Of a DNA stretch of 64,000 nt, positions 1 through 7,807 are shown one piece after another (position 1 is the stretch's first letter; each line of letters begins with the position of its first letter). The position numbers and the translations under genes were made by a program. The stretch lies in contig NZ_CP041185.1 in assembly GCF_006517255.1 (NCBI RefSeq), positions 124,001 to 188,000 of the forward strand, written 5' to 3'. The notes under the pieces were generated by a model. That model did no database searches. It worked only from the letters and a program-made list of their open reading frames with translations, and was not told the origin of the DNA. The DNA comes from Janthinobacterium tructae (GTDB taxonomy: Bacteria > Pseudomonadota > Gammaproteobacteria > Burkholderiales > Burkholderiaceae_D).

Positions 1-413
1 GGTTGGGCATTCAAGACTTCCAAGGTAGCCATCCGCACACAATAGATTGCCGAGTCTTTGGCGGCTTGTGTGAAGTCGTTCGCCCCAGAGAAAATCGTCC
101 TGTCGGGCACCACCCTCAATGATTTCAAGGCCAACTTGTAGGACTCCAAGACTGCTTGCTGGTACGCAGTTCCATTGTCCTTCAAGATGGTCCTGAGGTG
201 CTCTCCATGGATCGGGTCGGGTTGATCGCGGGAGCTGGGCAGCCAGTCCATATCTGAAGCAATTTTTGCTAAGCTAGTGTCTAACTCCGCTGGGAAGCGT
301 GGCCTGTCCCAGGCACTCAAATTCGGGAGCGCTATTTGGCCTTCGCTAGGTTGATAGCTACCTAGTGCGCTGAACCAAGGGGCGTTAACGACTGCATGTC
401 TTATTCTGTCCAT
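1..413 (-). CDS. Unknown protein, 3' end cut off by the window edge
   Basis: An open frame begins at the ATG at 413-411 and stays open for 137 codons to the first base of the window, so the C-terminus is missing. The visible protein begins MDRIRHAVVN and is soluble-looking: no signal peptide, no membrane segment, mixed charged and hydrophobic residues. It contains a stretch rich in Asp, Pro and Ser (around residues 55-65) and a Cys near residue 125. I do not recognise the family. Codon use is less GC-biased than in genes after 3.8 kb, which fits an accessory segment. That the frame is real is inferred from its uninterrupted length and protein-like composition. Confidence 0.5.
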   Translation of the reverse strand, partial: MDRIRHAVVNAPWFSALGSYQPSEGQIALPNLSAWDRPRFPAELDTSLAKIASDMDWLPSSRDQPDPIHGEHLRTILKDNGTAYQQAVLESYKLALKSLRVVPDRTIFSGANDFTQAAKDSAIYCVRMATLEVLNAQ

Positions 414-497
414 TAATCAACCAGCCTCTTAAGTCCAAGCATTTTCTACAAGGCCTGCTCCCGCAGCGATAGAGTCATGCTCTGCGCTTACGTGACA

Positions 498-540
498 GGC
501 CGATTTTGGCCGGTTGCCGCCGTAGGCGGGGGCCGCCCCT
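498..540. repeat. Degenerate dispersed repeat, copy 1
   Basis: This 43-base segment matches 738-780 at roughly two thirds of positions. The shared core is a run containing TGGCCGGTTGCC followed by a C/G-rich tail ending in CGCCCC. The two copies lie in the same orientation exactly 240 bases apart. Translated on the minus strand both give a Gly-Asn-Arg-Pro motif, a pattern seen in spurious proteins annotated over short intergenic repeats. The relationship between the copies is directly visible; membership in a wider repeat family is inference. Confidence 0.45.
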
Positions 541-737
541 TGGCGGACGTAGCAGTCGAAGCGCGTTAAAACGGGACTAAAAGCCATCAAGCCTCGCCCT
601 GTGTCATAGCTTGCCCGAAGCAGGAGTGCGTTTACGCTCTGGTAAGCTGTATCCTTTCCCCGTTCCATAAAACTCATCATGGACAACCGGCTTAAAACGG
701 CATTTCCCACGAGCACTCGCTCCTTCTTAATATAGAG

Positions 738-780
738 GTCCGCTTCTGGCCGGTTGCCATCATCGGCAGCTTCCGCCCCA
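738..780. repeat. Degenerate dispersed repeat, copy 2
   Basis: Second copy of the repeat at 498-540, in the same orientation. It shares the TGGCCGGTTGCC core and the pyrimidine-rich CGCCCC end. It lies just downstream of the diguanylate cyclase stop codon as that gene is read. Confidence 0.45.
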
Positions 781-817
781 AAGAGGAGGTTCGGCTTGTG
801 AGCACTGGCGCGGAGGC

Positions 818-1777
818 TTACGACTCGACGTCGCATATACGGTCGCGCCCCCCGGACTTGGCCTGATAAAGACGGCGGTCTATTCTATCGAGAAAAACAT
901 GGGGGTCAACCAGGGCGCCGGGCAAGATAGTGCCGACGCCCATGCTGACAGTGACTAAGCGACCAACGCCGGAGCGTGCATGCTCGATTTCCTTGCGCGC
1001 CAGCAGCTTGCGACAGCGCTCGGCCACGTTGCGGGCTGCTCCCTCGTCCGTGGCTGGCAGCAGCAGCACAAACTCCTCGCCTCCCAGGCGGGCGCATAGG
1101 TCGCGCGAACGTGAAGCGCCCTCATCCATTGCCTGGGCTACACGACGCAAACAGTCGTCACCTTGCATGTGGCCATAATGATCGTTGTACTGTTTAAAAT
1201 AATCTATGTCGATCACGATCAGCGACAGCGGTTCGCCAGTGGCGCGCGCCTTGGCCCATTCGATCGCGTACAGCGTGTCGAACATGCGGCGGTTTGCAAC
1301 GCCTGTCAGGCTGTCGCGGTAGGTGAGCACTTCCAGCTCGCGCTGCAACTGGAGGATTTTGTCCTCGGCCTGCTTACGCTCGGTAATGTCAAACATGAAG
1401 CCAACCAGCGATTCGACGCTGCCGTCCTGGCGACGCACCACGTGCACGACGTCTCGGATCCAAACCTGTTCTCCGTCGGGCGTTAACGCCCGATAGTCGG
1501 CTTCGTGATCGAGGCCCATCTGCGACTGTGCGACACAAAAATCGACTGTCTTCTTGCGATCCTCTTCATGGATGCGTTCGGCCCAGTCGTTTACGGACAG
1601 CCAACTTGACTGTTTCCAACCGAGCAACTCCTCAATTTGGGGGCCAATGTAAGTGAAGCGCATAGTGGCCCAGTCGATTCGCCACGGAATTGCGCGGGTC
1701 GACTCCAGCAATGTTCGATAGACACCTGAATCGTCGCAGGCGACGGTGGAAGAATCGAGAGTAGGGATAGTCATCAT
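818..1777 (-). CDS. PAS-GGDEF diguanylate cyclase
   Basis: The protein is predicted to make cyclic di-GMP from two GTP in the cytoplasm. From the chosen start (319 aa) a PAS fold with PAC extension spans about residues 15-135 and ends in DITERKQAED, followed by a short coiled linker and a GGDEF domain from about 150. The active-site motif is GGEEF at 232-236. An RxxD inhibitory site (RSRD, 223-226) lies five residues before it, so product inhibition is expected. The frame stays open upstream to 2089 and would add a hydrophobic N-terminal segment. I chose the ATG at 1777 (a second ATG is at 1774) because the PAS fold begins there, but no clear ribosome site supports either option. No partner gene is adjacent. 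Confidence 0.85.
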   Translation of the reverse strand: MMTIPTLDSSTVACDDSGVYRTLLESTRAIPWRIDWATMRFTYIGPQIEELLGWKQSSWLSVNDWAERIHEEDRKKTVDFCVAQSQMGLDHEADYRALTPDGEQVWIRDVVHVVRRQDGSVESLVGFMFDITERKQAEDKILQLQRELEVLTYRDSLTGVANRRMFDTLYAIEWAKARATGEPLSLIVIDIDYFKQYNDHYGHMQGDDCLRRVAQAMDEGASRSRDLCARLGGEEFVLLLPATDEGAARNVAERCRKLLARKEIEHARSGVGRLVTVSMGVGTILPGALVDPHVFLDRIDRRLYQAKSGGRDRICDVES

Positions 1778-2279
1778 GAATGAATGTGAGAAGGAAGGTA
1801 TTGTGTACTGGATGTCCTGTATGGCCGGTTGACGTCGTTGGCAGGCCCGCCTGACTGTTTGCAACAGTCTCCAGCCACAGCTTATGAGTAGCTCAGCAGT
1901 GTCTAGTGAATTCGTGGCAATGTAAACATCCAGCAGCATCGTCACTGTCGACAATACCAGCAACTGTAGCAAAGCGGGAAACAAAGCTCGTGGTATCGGC
2001 TGCATGAACTTCCATTGCAAGCTCTTCGCCGGTAAGGCCAACGCTGATTTATTGCTCCCTACGCAAGAAAATAGCACCGATAACACCAAGGAAAAAAAAT
2101 CCTGACATGAGCCGGTACAACTTCAGGTGCAAAGGTGCAAGCAAAGAAAATTAAGGAGAAAGAGAAATGCGGGAAATTTTCTGTCCCAGCTGAAGCTGCA
2201 TTTCATATTCCATCATTTCATTATTGATTTTAGTTACTCAGGTTTCGCTTCAACGGCTGCTCCTGGCCGAACGCCGCCT
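1778..2279. other. Intergenic or possible N-terminal extension of the cyclase
   Basis: From 1778 to 2089 the minus-strand frame of the cyclase remains open and encodes a hydrophobic stretch (around ALFPALLQLLVL) that could be one membrane segment if translation starts further upstream. From 2090 to 2279 the sequence is A/T-rich with runs of A and I see no supported gene. A small plus-strand frame at 2127-2381 looks random. Promoter elements for the cyclase probably lie here but none is clear enough to name. Confidence 0.4.
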
Positions 2280-2696
2280 TTAATCATAGGCCATTCGCTG
2301 CCCCACCTCGTATGCATTTTCATGGCAATAAAACAGGATAAGCGGCGTGTCGTTCGAATAGACCATCGCGTCGTCACGTGAAGGGACAAAAATATCCGAC
2401 CAATTTTCGACCAGGTACACACTGCTGCATACGAAACAGTCGTCTTCTCCAAACACAACCACGACCTGCTGAATTCCCGGCACACGCGCACGTAACCAGC
2501 TGGTCGCGCTGACCACATCAGCGCCGAATGCGAGCCGCTCGATGGAGTCAACGGTGTTCACGTCCAGGCCGAGATGCGTCTTCGAGTCATGAAGGCCCAC
2601 TAAATGATATGCGCGGCGAGCACCCTCGGCATTCAGCCAAACGATATCGGCTGAGTGGTGATTTAGCTCCTGAACCCTCCAATGTGTTGCGTTCAT
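2280..2696 (-). CDS. Unknown small cytoplasmic protein
   Basis: A 138-residue protein beginning MNATHWRVQE. It has no signal peptide or membrane span. Residues 75-125 look like a compact fold with beta-strand-like runs (QQVVVVFGEDD and VCSSVYLVENW) and end in a hydrophobic strand containing LILFYC. I do not recognise the family. GAGAG lies five bases before the ATG and supports this start. It stands alone between intergenic stretches in the A/T-richer first part of the window, so it may belong to an accessory segment. The case for a real gene rests on protein-like composition and the ribosome site. Confidence 0.5.
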   Translation of the reverse strand: MNATHWRVQELNHHSADIVWLNAEGARRAYHLVGLHDSKTHLGLDVNTVDSIERLAFGADVVSATSWLRARVPGIQQVVVVFGEDDCFVCSSVYLVENWSDIFVPSRDDAMVYSNDTPLILFYCHENAYEVGQRMAYD

Positions 2697-3267
2697 AGTC
2701 TCTCAAAATCCAAGGCGTTCATGGCCCGCATTTTTAGGGCAGCATCGTGCCCAGGTGTGACATACATGCCTGCTCACTTGCATACCGATTACACCTGGCT
2801 TAAAACAAGGCTGTCGCCATGACCAGATTCTGTCTGCGACAAGCATAAGCAGAATCTAATTACATTTATATGATAAAAAAACAGTGTATCCTACAATCCC
2901 GGCAGCTATGTTTTTGTCGATGCAAAGGAAAAGCCGCGGTGTTTGTTCCTGCTAGCGGAGTATCTTTTGATTGGCGCAATTATCATGGATATTCTGCATG
3001 ATAAATGCTATGCCGCTGACTAAGTAATCCTCGGGAAATTAGTGTGAATCTATGACGAACAGAACCGGATGCTATGCAAGGCGCTCGCTGCGACGCAGTG
3101 CGAGCACTGCTAGCAGTGAGCAAGCCTCGTCGGCCACCTTGCAGAGCGCCGGTTATGGCAGTCAGAAATCACAATAATTTATTGGGGGTTACTTAATACC
3201 CAGGCACTGCGCGATGCCGGATAGCAGACGCAGTTACTTTTATCGCAATGATAGGGAGATCCCAAAA
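2697..3267. other. Structured, A/T-rich intergenic region
   Basis: No gene is supported in these 570 bases. Around 2835-2895 the sequence is strongly A/T-rich with a run of seven A. Around 3080-3150 there is dense inverted symmetry: an outer pair GGCGCTC (3080-3086) and GAGCGCC (3144-3150), and an inner perfect 14-base palindrome CACTGCTAGCAGTG (3105-3118). It could be a repeat element, a structured RNA or a recombination scar. Confidence 0.4.
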
Positions 3268-3735
3268 TTGGCGCATATCGAAGAAAGCATCCACATTGCA
3301 GTTCCGCCCATGGTCATCGATCAAATCTGGAGCGAAGTCGACCGATGGCACTTGTGGGATCCGGATACAAAGCAAGCCCGGCTCAATGGGCCATTCGCAG
3401 CGGGAACACAGGGCAGGATAGTGCCGAACAAGGGGATGGGTATTCCGATGGTGGTTACCGAGCGCACCGCAGGCCGCTCGTTCACTGTCGAGGGCTACAT
3501 CCCGCTGTTCCGTATCCACTTCGAGCACACGGTTGCCGCAGTAGATGGCGGAGCGGAAGTCGTTCACCGCGTGTGGTTCACTGGAGCGCTTGCTTTTCTG
3601 TTCGGACCAGGCGTTGCCAAACAAGTCCGGCACGGGTTACCCAAGACGATGCGCTCGCTCAAGGCCTATGCCGAGAAACGCCACGCGGCTCTCCATGACG
3701 GCGAGGTGGATGGGGCCAAGGCGACAATAGCCTGA
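3268..3735 (+). CDS. SRPBCC (START/Bet v1-like) protein
   Basis: The product resembles the SRPBCC superfamily of small ligand-binding or cyclase-like proteins. It opens with a strand-forming segment (AHIEESIHIAVPP), then an alpha segment with a DRWHLWDPD motif typical of family members, then beta strands through the FTVEGYIPLF region, and ends in a long C-terminal helix. The upstream ATG at 3214 would add 18 residues that do not fit the family. The TTG at 3268 follows AGGGAG (3253-3258) by nine bases and places the N-terminus where family members usually start, so I chose it. No ligand can be inferred, and it has no obvious operon partner. Confidence 0.7.
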   Translation: MAHIEESIHIAVPPMVIDQIWSEVDRWHLWDPDTKQARLNGPFAAGTQGRIVPNKGMGIPMVVTERTAGRSFTVEGYIPLFRIHFEHTVAAVDGGAEVVHRVWFTGALAFLFGPGVAKQVRHGLPKTMRSLKAYAEKRHAALHDGEVDGAKATIA

Positions 3736-3888
3736 CAGATAGTTTCCCCTCGTCAATTCCTTGCAAAGCACTGCAGCAAATTAACGTGCCCTTCCTGTCA
3801 TGATGGAATACAATTCCTGCGTGGCAGCCAGCTTGCCTGGCAAGGCCGGGCACGGCGTCACGCTTTGACCTTGGAAAGATGTTTGCTT

Positions 3889-4782
3889 ATGACTCTGCAG
3901 TTCCCCCGGCCGAATGTACCTCTTGCGCCGCGCGTGCCCTCCATACTGTCCAAGCCATTCGGCTCCGTGTTTTCCTTGACCCTGTTCTGCCTGATTCCTG
4001 CCGCGTCCGCTCTGGCGGCCACGCCTGCCAGCAGCAGTGTCATGCTGGAAGAGCTGACCAGCACGGAGTTGCGCAGCCGTATCGACCACGGCGCTACCAC
4101 CGTGCTGGTGCCGATCGGCGGCGTCGAGCAGAGCGGGCCGTATATTGCGCTGGGCAAGCACAATGTGCGCGCCGCTCTGCTGGCGCGCCAGATTGCGCAA
4201 AAGCTGGGCAACACCATCGTCGCGCCCGTCGTGTCCTACGTGCCGGAAGGCGCGATTTCTCCGCCGGCCGGCCACATGCGCTTTGCCGGCACGATTTCGA
4301 TACCGCCAGCCGCCTTCGAGGCCGTGCTGGAAGGCGCGGCCGCCAGCTTGCGCCAGCATGGTTTTCGCGACATCATTTTCCTTGGTGATCACGGTGGTTA
4401 CCAGAAGAACGAGCAGAATGTGGCGAATAAGCTCAATCGGGCCTGGGGCAAAGCATCCGCTGCCAAAGATGCGCGCGCGTATGCCTTGCTCGACTACTAT
4501 GACATCACGCAATCGCAATATATTGCCGAACTGCAAAAGCGCGGCCACAGCAGCGCCGAGATCGGCCTGCACGCGGGCTTGGCGGACGCGGCGCTGATGC
4601 TGGCGACGGACCCGTCGCTGGTGCGCAGCGAGGCCATGGCCCACGGGCCCAAGCCTGGTGTGGCGGACGGCGTGCGCGGCGACGCCACGCGTGCCACGGC
4701 TGAACTGGGCCAGATCGGCATCAAGCTGCAGGTGGACACGTCGGTGGCCGCCATCAAGCAATTGCTGCAACGTAACAAGTAA
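3889..4782 (+). CDS. Exported creatininase-fold protein with altered metal site
   Basis: The protein (297 aa) resembles the creatininase family of metal-dependent amidohydrolases, which act on creatinine, formamides or modified peptides. An N-terminal hydrophobic stretch (about residues 25-43, ending SALAAT) looks like a signal peptide, so a periplasmic location is likely. The family landmarks are recognisable: GGVEQSGP (77-84), GDHGG (166-170) and HAG (228-230). Three usual ligand positions differ. The residue two after Glu80 is Ser rather than His, the Asp position is His91, and the HAGxxE glutamate is Asp233. This suggests a divergent subfamily with a different or absent metal site. The ATG at 3889 is preferred over a TTG at 3865. 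A beta-propeller gene follows 57 bases downstream and is probably co-transcribed. Confidence 0.75.
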   Translation: MTLQFPRPNVPLAPRVPSILSKPFGSVFSLTLFCLIPAASALAATPASSSVMLEELTSTELRSRIDHGATTVLVPIGGVEQSGPYIALGKHNVRAALLARQIAQKLGNTIVAPVVSYVPEGAISPPAGHMRFAGTISIPPAAFEAVLEGAAASLRQHGFRDIIFLGDHGGYQKNEQNVANKLNRAWGKASAAKDARAYALLDYYDITQSQYIAELQKRGHSSAEIGLHAGLADAALMLATDPSLVRSEAMAHGPKPGVADGVRGDATRATAELGQIGIKLQVDTSVAAIKQLLQRNK

Positions 4783-4839
4783 ATTCTCCGCCGGCGGTGC
4801 TGAACTTCCGGCTTTTGCAACGAAACGACGCGAAATCAC

Positions 4840-6108
4840 ATGAAAAAATCTCAACGACGCACCATCGTCACCTTGTCCGCCCTGGCAGCCGCACTGGCCG
4901 GCCTGGGCGTGGCCAGCCAGGTCATCGGCGCCAGCACGCCGGTCCCCGCCGCCGCGCCGGCTGCCGCCTATTCGCCGCTGCCGGGCATGCCGCCGCTGGT
5001 GGACCCGAAAAACGTGTACGGCAGCATCGGCAGCAGCAATATGAGCCCCGTCGTCAAGGATCACTTGCGCCGCGTCTACGTGCCCAACCTGCGCTCGAAC
5101 GATGTGTATGTGATCGACCAGGACAGCCTGAAAGTGGTCGACAAGTTCAAGGTCGGCAGCGGCCCGCAGCACGTGGTGCCGTCGTGGGACTTGCGCACCC
5201 TGTGGGTGGCGAACAATGCCGAACGCACGGACAAGGGCAGTCTGACGCCGGTCGACCCCTTGACGGGCAAGCCGGGCAAGGAAGTGCCCGTCGATGATCC
5301 CTACAATATGTATTTCACGCCGGATGGCAAGTCGGCCATTGTCGTGGCCGAAGCGCGCCACCGCCTCGATTTCCGCGATCCGAAGACCATGGCCGTACAG
5401 TATTCGATCGACACACCTCAGTGCGGCGGCATCAACCATGCGGACTTCTCGAATGACGGCCGCTACGCCATGTTCACCTGCGAGTTCGACGGCACCATCG
5501 CCAAGATCGACCTGGTGGGGCGCAAGGTCGACGGCTACCTGAAATTGCAGATGCCGGCCAAGCGCTTTGCCGAGTCCGGCCCCGTGGGCGGCCCCGCGAA
5601 TGAAATCTGCAGCGTCAAGAAGGGCATGCCGCAAGACATACGCATCTCGCCGGACGGCAAGAAATTCTTTATCGCCGACATGGATGCCGACGGCGTGCAC
5701 ATCGTCGATGGCGCCACCCTGAAGGAAATCGGCTTCATCCAGACGGGCGTGGGCGCGCATGGCTTGTACCCGAGCCGTGACGGCAAGAAACTGTACGTGG
5801 CCAACCGCGGCACGCACCGCATCCACGGCAAGCGCAATGGCAAGGGCAGCGTCAGCGTGATCGATTTCGCCACCGAAAAAGTGGTGGCGAACTGGCCGAT
5901 TCCCGGCGGCGGCAGCCCCGACATGGGCAATGTGAGCGCCGACGGCAAGTATCTGTGGCTGTCCGGCCGTTTCGACGATGTGGTGTATCGCATCGATACG
6001 AACAGTGGCGACGTGTCCAAGGTAAAAGTCGGCCAGGAACCGCACGGCCTGACCGTGTGGCCACAGCCGGGCCGCTATTCGCTCGGTCATACAGGCAACC
6101 TGCGCTAG
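4840..6108 (+). CDS. Exported YVTN/YncE-type beta-propeller protein
   Basis: A 422-residue protein with a hydrophobic signal segment (residues 9-30) and repeated blade motifs such as RRVYVPNLRSNDVYVID, KKLYVANRGTHRI and KYLWLSGRFDDVVYRID. These are characteristic of seven-bladed YncE/YVTN propellers. Such proteins usually sit in the periplasm, bind DNA, peptides or partner enzymes, and have no catalytic residues of their own. Cysteines in QCGGINH, FTCEF and EICSV could form disulphides after export. It follows the creatininase-fold gene on the same strand and a PPOX flavoprotein gene starts 13 bases after its stop, so the three probably form one transcript. The ligand is unknown. Confidence 0.8.
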   Translation: MKKSQRRTIVTLSALAAALAGLGVASQVIGASTPVPAAAPAAAYSPLPGMPPLVDPKNVYGSIGSSNMSPVVKDHLRRVYVPNLRSNDVYVIDQDSLKVVDKFKVGSGPQHVVPSWDLRTLWVANNAERTDKGSLTPVDPLTGKPGKEVPVDDPYNMYFTPDGKSAIVVAEARHRLDFRDPKTMAVQYSIDTPQCGGINHADFSNDGRYAMFTCEFDGTIAKIDLVGRKVDGYLKLQMPAKRFAESGPVGGPANEICSVKKGMPQDIRISPDGKKFFIADMDADGVHIVDGATLKEIGFIQTGVGAHGLYPSRDGKKLYVANRGTHRIHGKRNGKGSVSVIDFATEKVVANWPIPGGGSPDMGNVSADGKYLWLSGRFDDVVYRIDTNSGDVSKVKVGQEPHGLTVWPQPGRYSLGHTGNLR

Positions 6109-6121
6109 GCAGGGGAAGCGC

Positions 6122-6727
6122 ATGGAAATCAATTCGCTGGAGCAACTGCGCGCGCATTATCCGCCCGCGCAGGGGCGCTCGCTGAGCAAGCAGCTAGACC
6201 ATCTCGACCCGCATTGCATCGCCTTTATCGGGCTGTCGCCGTTCGTCGTGCTGGCCACGGGCGGGACTGGCGGCCAGCTCGACGCCTCGCCGCGCGGCGG
6301 CGCGCCAGGTTTCGTGCACGTGCTCGATGCCCATACCTTGCTGCTGCCCGATGCCAAGGGCAATAACCGCCTCGACAGTTTCAGCAATATTGCCGAGACG
6401 GGCAGGGCGGGGCTGCTGTTCATGATCCCCGGCGTCGATGAAACCTTGCGCGTAAATGGCGAGGCCAGTCTCAGCGACGATCCAGCGCTGCTGGCGCACT
6501 TTGCCGCCGAGCGCAACCCGCCACGCCTGGTCATGCGCCTGCGCGTGGCCGAGGCTTATTTGCACTGCGCCAAGGCCCTCATGCGTGCGCGCCTGTGGGA
6601 CAGCACGGCGCAAGTCGAACGCTGCGTCTTGCCGACGATGGGCCAGATGATCGCGGAGCAGACGGGTGGCGGCGGGCCGCAGGAAACGCAGGCGCAGATG
6701 GTCGCCCGCTACGCGCCGGATCTGTAG
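6122..6727 (+). CDS. PPOX-class FMN flavoprotein (MSMEG_1061-like)
   Basis: The 201-residue protein matches the pyridoxamine-5'-phosphate-oxidase-like split-barrel flavoproteins, in the subgroup with an N-terminal KQLDHLDPHC segment, a DASPRGGAPGFV motif and an NNRLDSFSNI motif that contacts FMN phosphate. The C-terminal helix with HCAKALMRARLW is also typical. A cytoplasmic FMN- or F420-type oxidoreductase role is likely; the substrate is unknown. AGGGGA just before the ATG supports the start. It is 13 bases downstream of the beta-propeller gene and probably in its operon, although unlike its two neighbours it is not exported. Confidence 0.8.
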   Translation: MEINSLEQLRAHYPPAQGRSLSKQLDHLDPHCIAFIGLSPFVVLATGGTGGQLDASPRGGAPGFVHVLDAHTLLLPDAKGNNRLDSFSNIAETGRAGLLFMIPGVDETLRVNGEASLSDDPALLAHFAAERNPPRLVMRLRVAEAYLHCAKALMRARLWDSTAQVERCVLPTMGQMIAEQTGGGGPQETQAQMVARYAPDL

Positions 6728-6798
6728 TTTTGCTTGCCTAAAAGGCAATATTGGCGCATACTGCGCTTCCCGTCCCCTTACCTGCGAGGAGCACCATC

Positions 6799-7170
6799 AT
6801 GATTCTTGATCACATCGGTTTGAATGTCAGCGATGCCCAGGCCAGCAAGGCCTTCTTTTCGGCCGCCCTGGCGCCCCTGGGCGTGTCGGTGGTGATGGAA
6901 GAGCAGGGCTGGGTTGGCCTGGGCAAGGATGGCAAGCCCGATTTCTGGTTCGGCGTGGGCGGCACGCCGCATGCCGGCATGCATCTCGCCTTCGCGGCGG
7001 ACAACCGCGCCCAGGTGGACGCGTTTTACCAGGCTGCACTGGCAGCGGGCGGCAAGGATAACGGCGCCCCCGGCATCCGCGCCATGTATCATCCGAATTA
7101 TTACGGCGCCTTCGTGCTGGGGCCGGACGGTCACAATGTCGAAGCCGTCTGCCACCATCCCGAACCCTGA
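6799..7170 (+). CDS. VOC-family (glyoxalase/dioxygenase-fold) protein
   Basis: A 123-residue single-domain VOC protein. It begins with the strand MILDHIGLNVSD, whose His is the usual first metal ligand, and ends with the characteristic GPDGHNVEAVCH strand, in which Glu is the usual last ligand. The NYYGAFV segment precedes it. Homologues are often annotated as glyoxalase or bleomycin-resistance-like, but specificity cannot be read from sequence. GAGGAG eight bases before the ATG fixes the start. A related VOC protein with the same NYYGA(F/Y) pattern lies at 52359-52751. Confidence 0.8.
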   Translation: MILDHIGLNVSDAQASKAFFSAALAPLGVSVVMEEQGWVGLGKDGKPDFWFGVGGTPHAGMHLAFAADNRAQVDAFYQAALAAGGKDNGAPGIRAMYHPNYYGAFVLGPDGHNVEAVCHHPEP

Positions 7171-7197
7171 CAACGTTCATTACCAGAAGAGAGCAGC

Positions 7198-7533
7198 ATG
7201 AAGCAAAGCGCCACCCTGTTTGCCGACGATGCGGGCCGCTATGCCTACGTGAAAGCGGGATTTTCCTGGCCGGCCCTGTTGCTGGGCTCGTTCTGGGCCG
7301 TGGCCAAGCGCCGCTGGTGGCTATTGCTGCTCATGCTGGCGATGGATGTCTGCCTGTGGTTTGGCAGTCATCTGGCCACCGAACTGCACATCGGTCCGAT
7401 GATGCTGCTGATGGCCGCCGCGGAGCTCAGTTACCTGCTGGCACGTGGCTGGTATGGCAACCGCTGGCTGGAAGCTTCGCTGCGCAGCCATGGCTACAAG
7501 CCCGTCGTGCCGGGCACCGGCGCCGCGCGTTGA
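7198..7533 (+). CDS. DUF2628 membrane protein
   Basis: A 111-residue protein with two to three hydrophobic segments (about residues 23-33, 39-55 and 62-78). The GFSWPALLLGSFWAVAKRRWW motif near the start is typical of DUF2628, a family of small inner-membrane proteins of unknown role. The C-terminal part, with NRWLEASLRSHGYKPV, also fits. It starts 27 bases after the VOC gene with AGAGAG before the ATG, so the two may be co-transcribed. Confidence 0.7.
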   Translation: MKQSATLFADDAGRYAYVKAGFSWPALLLGSFWAVAKRRWWLLLLMLAMDVCLWFGSHLATELHIGPMMLLMAAAELSYLLARGWYGNRWLEASLRSHGYKPVVPGTGAAR

Positions 7534-7807
7534 GCGTGCCTGGCACAGATTTTCCTTCCTGTCACTGACGTTTGCCAAGGGCAAGCTGTCCAGCCAAAAC
7601 TTTCTGCGCAGCTTAGCGCACCTTTGATCCAGATCATGCCTCACCTGCGGTGCTCACGTAGCCTTGGGACTCGCGTTGCAAAGCATCTTCCCACCAATCG
7701 GATATGTTTTTTCGCGTTTCGTGGCGTAGCCCGGTCGTCTGCTGCACCGTTCGACAACCGGTGGTGTCGCCTTGTATTTACCCAACCGCTATTTAATGAG
7801 GAACTCC

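Larger units (their letters stand above)
414..817. other. Gene-poor stretch with degenerate repeats
   Basis: About 400 bases separate the truncated gene from the diguanylate cyclase. A minus-strand open frame of 135 codons crosses it, but its product is low in recognisable structure, it overlaps the end of the cyclase gene, and much of it is the translation of two related repeats (498-540 and 738-780). I therefore regard the interval as non-coding or as gene debris. No convincing promoter or terminator stands out. Confidence 0.4.

Noticed and set aside
429..836. Minus-strand open frame of 135 codons
   Set aside because: It overlaps the end of the diguanylate cyclase gene, its product has no recognisable fold, and much of it translates two short repeats.
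2127..2381. Small plus-strand open frame in the early intergenic region
   Set aside because: Random-looking composition, no ribosome site, and overlap with the better supported gene at 2280-2696.
3781..6132. Very long minus-strand open frame opposite the creatininase-like and beta-propeller genes
   Set aside because: The product is His/Arg/Ala/Gly-rich without domains, the usual antisense shadow of GC-rich coding DNA; the plus-strand genes have clear families and signal peptides.
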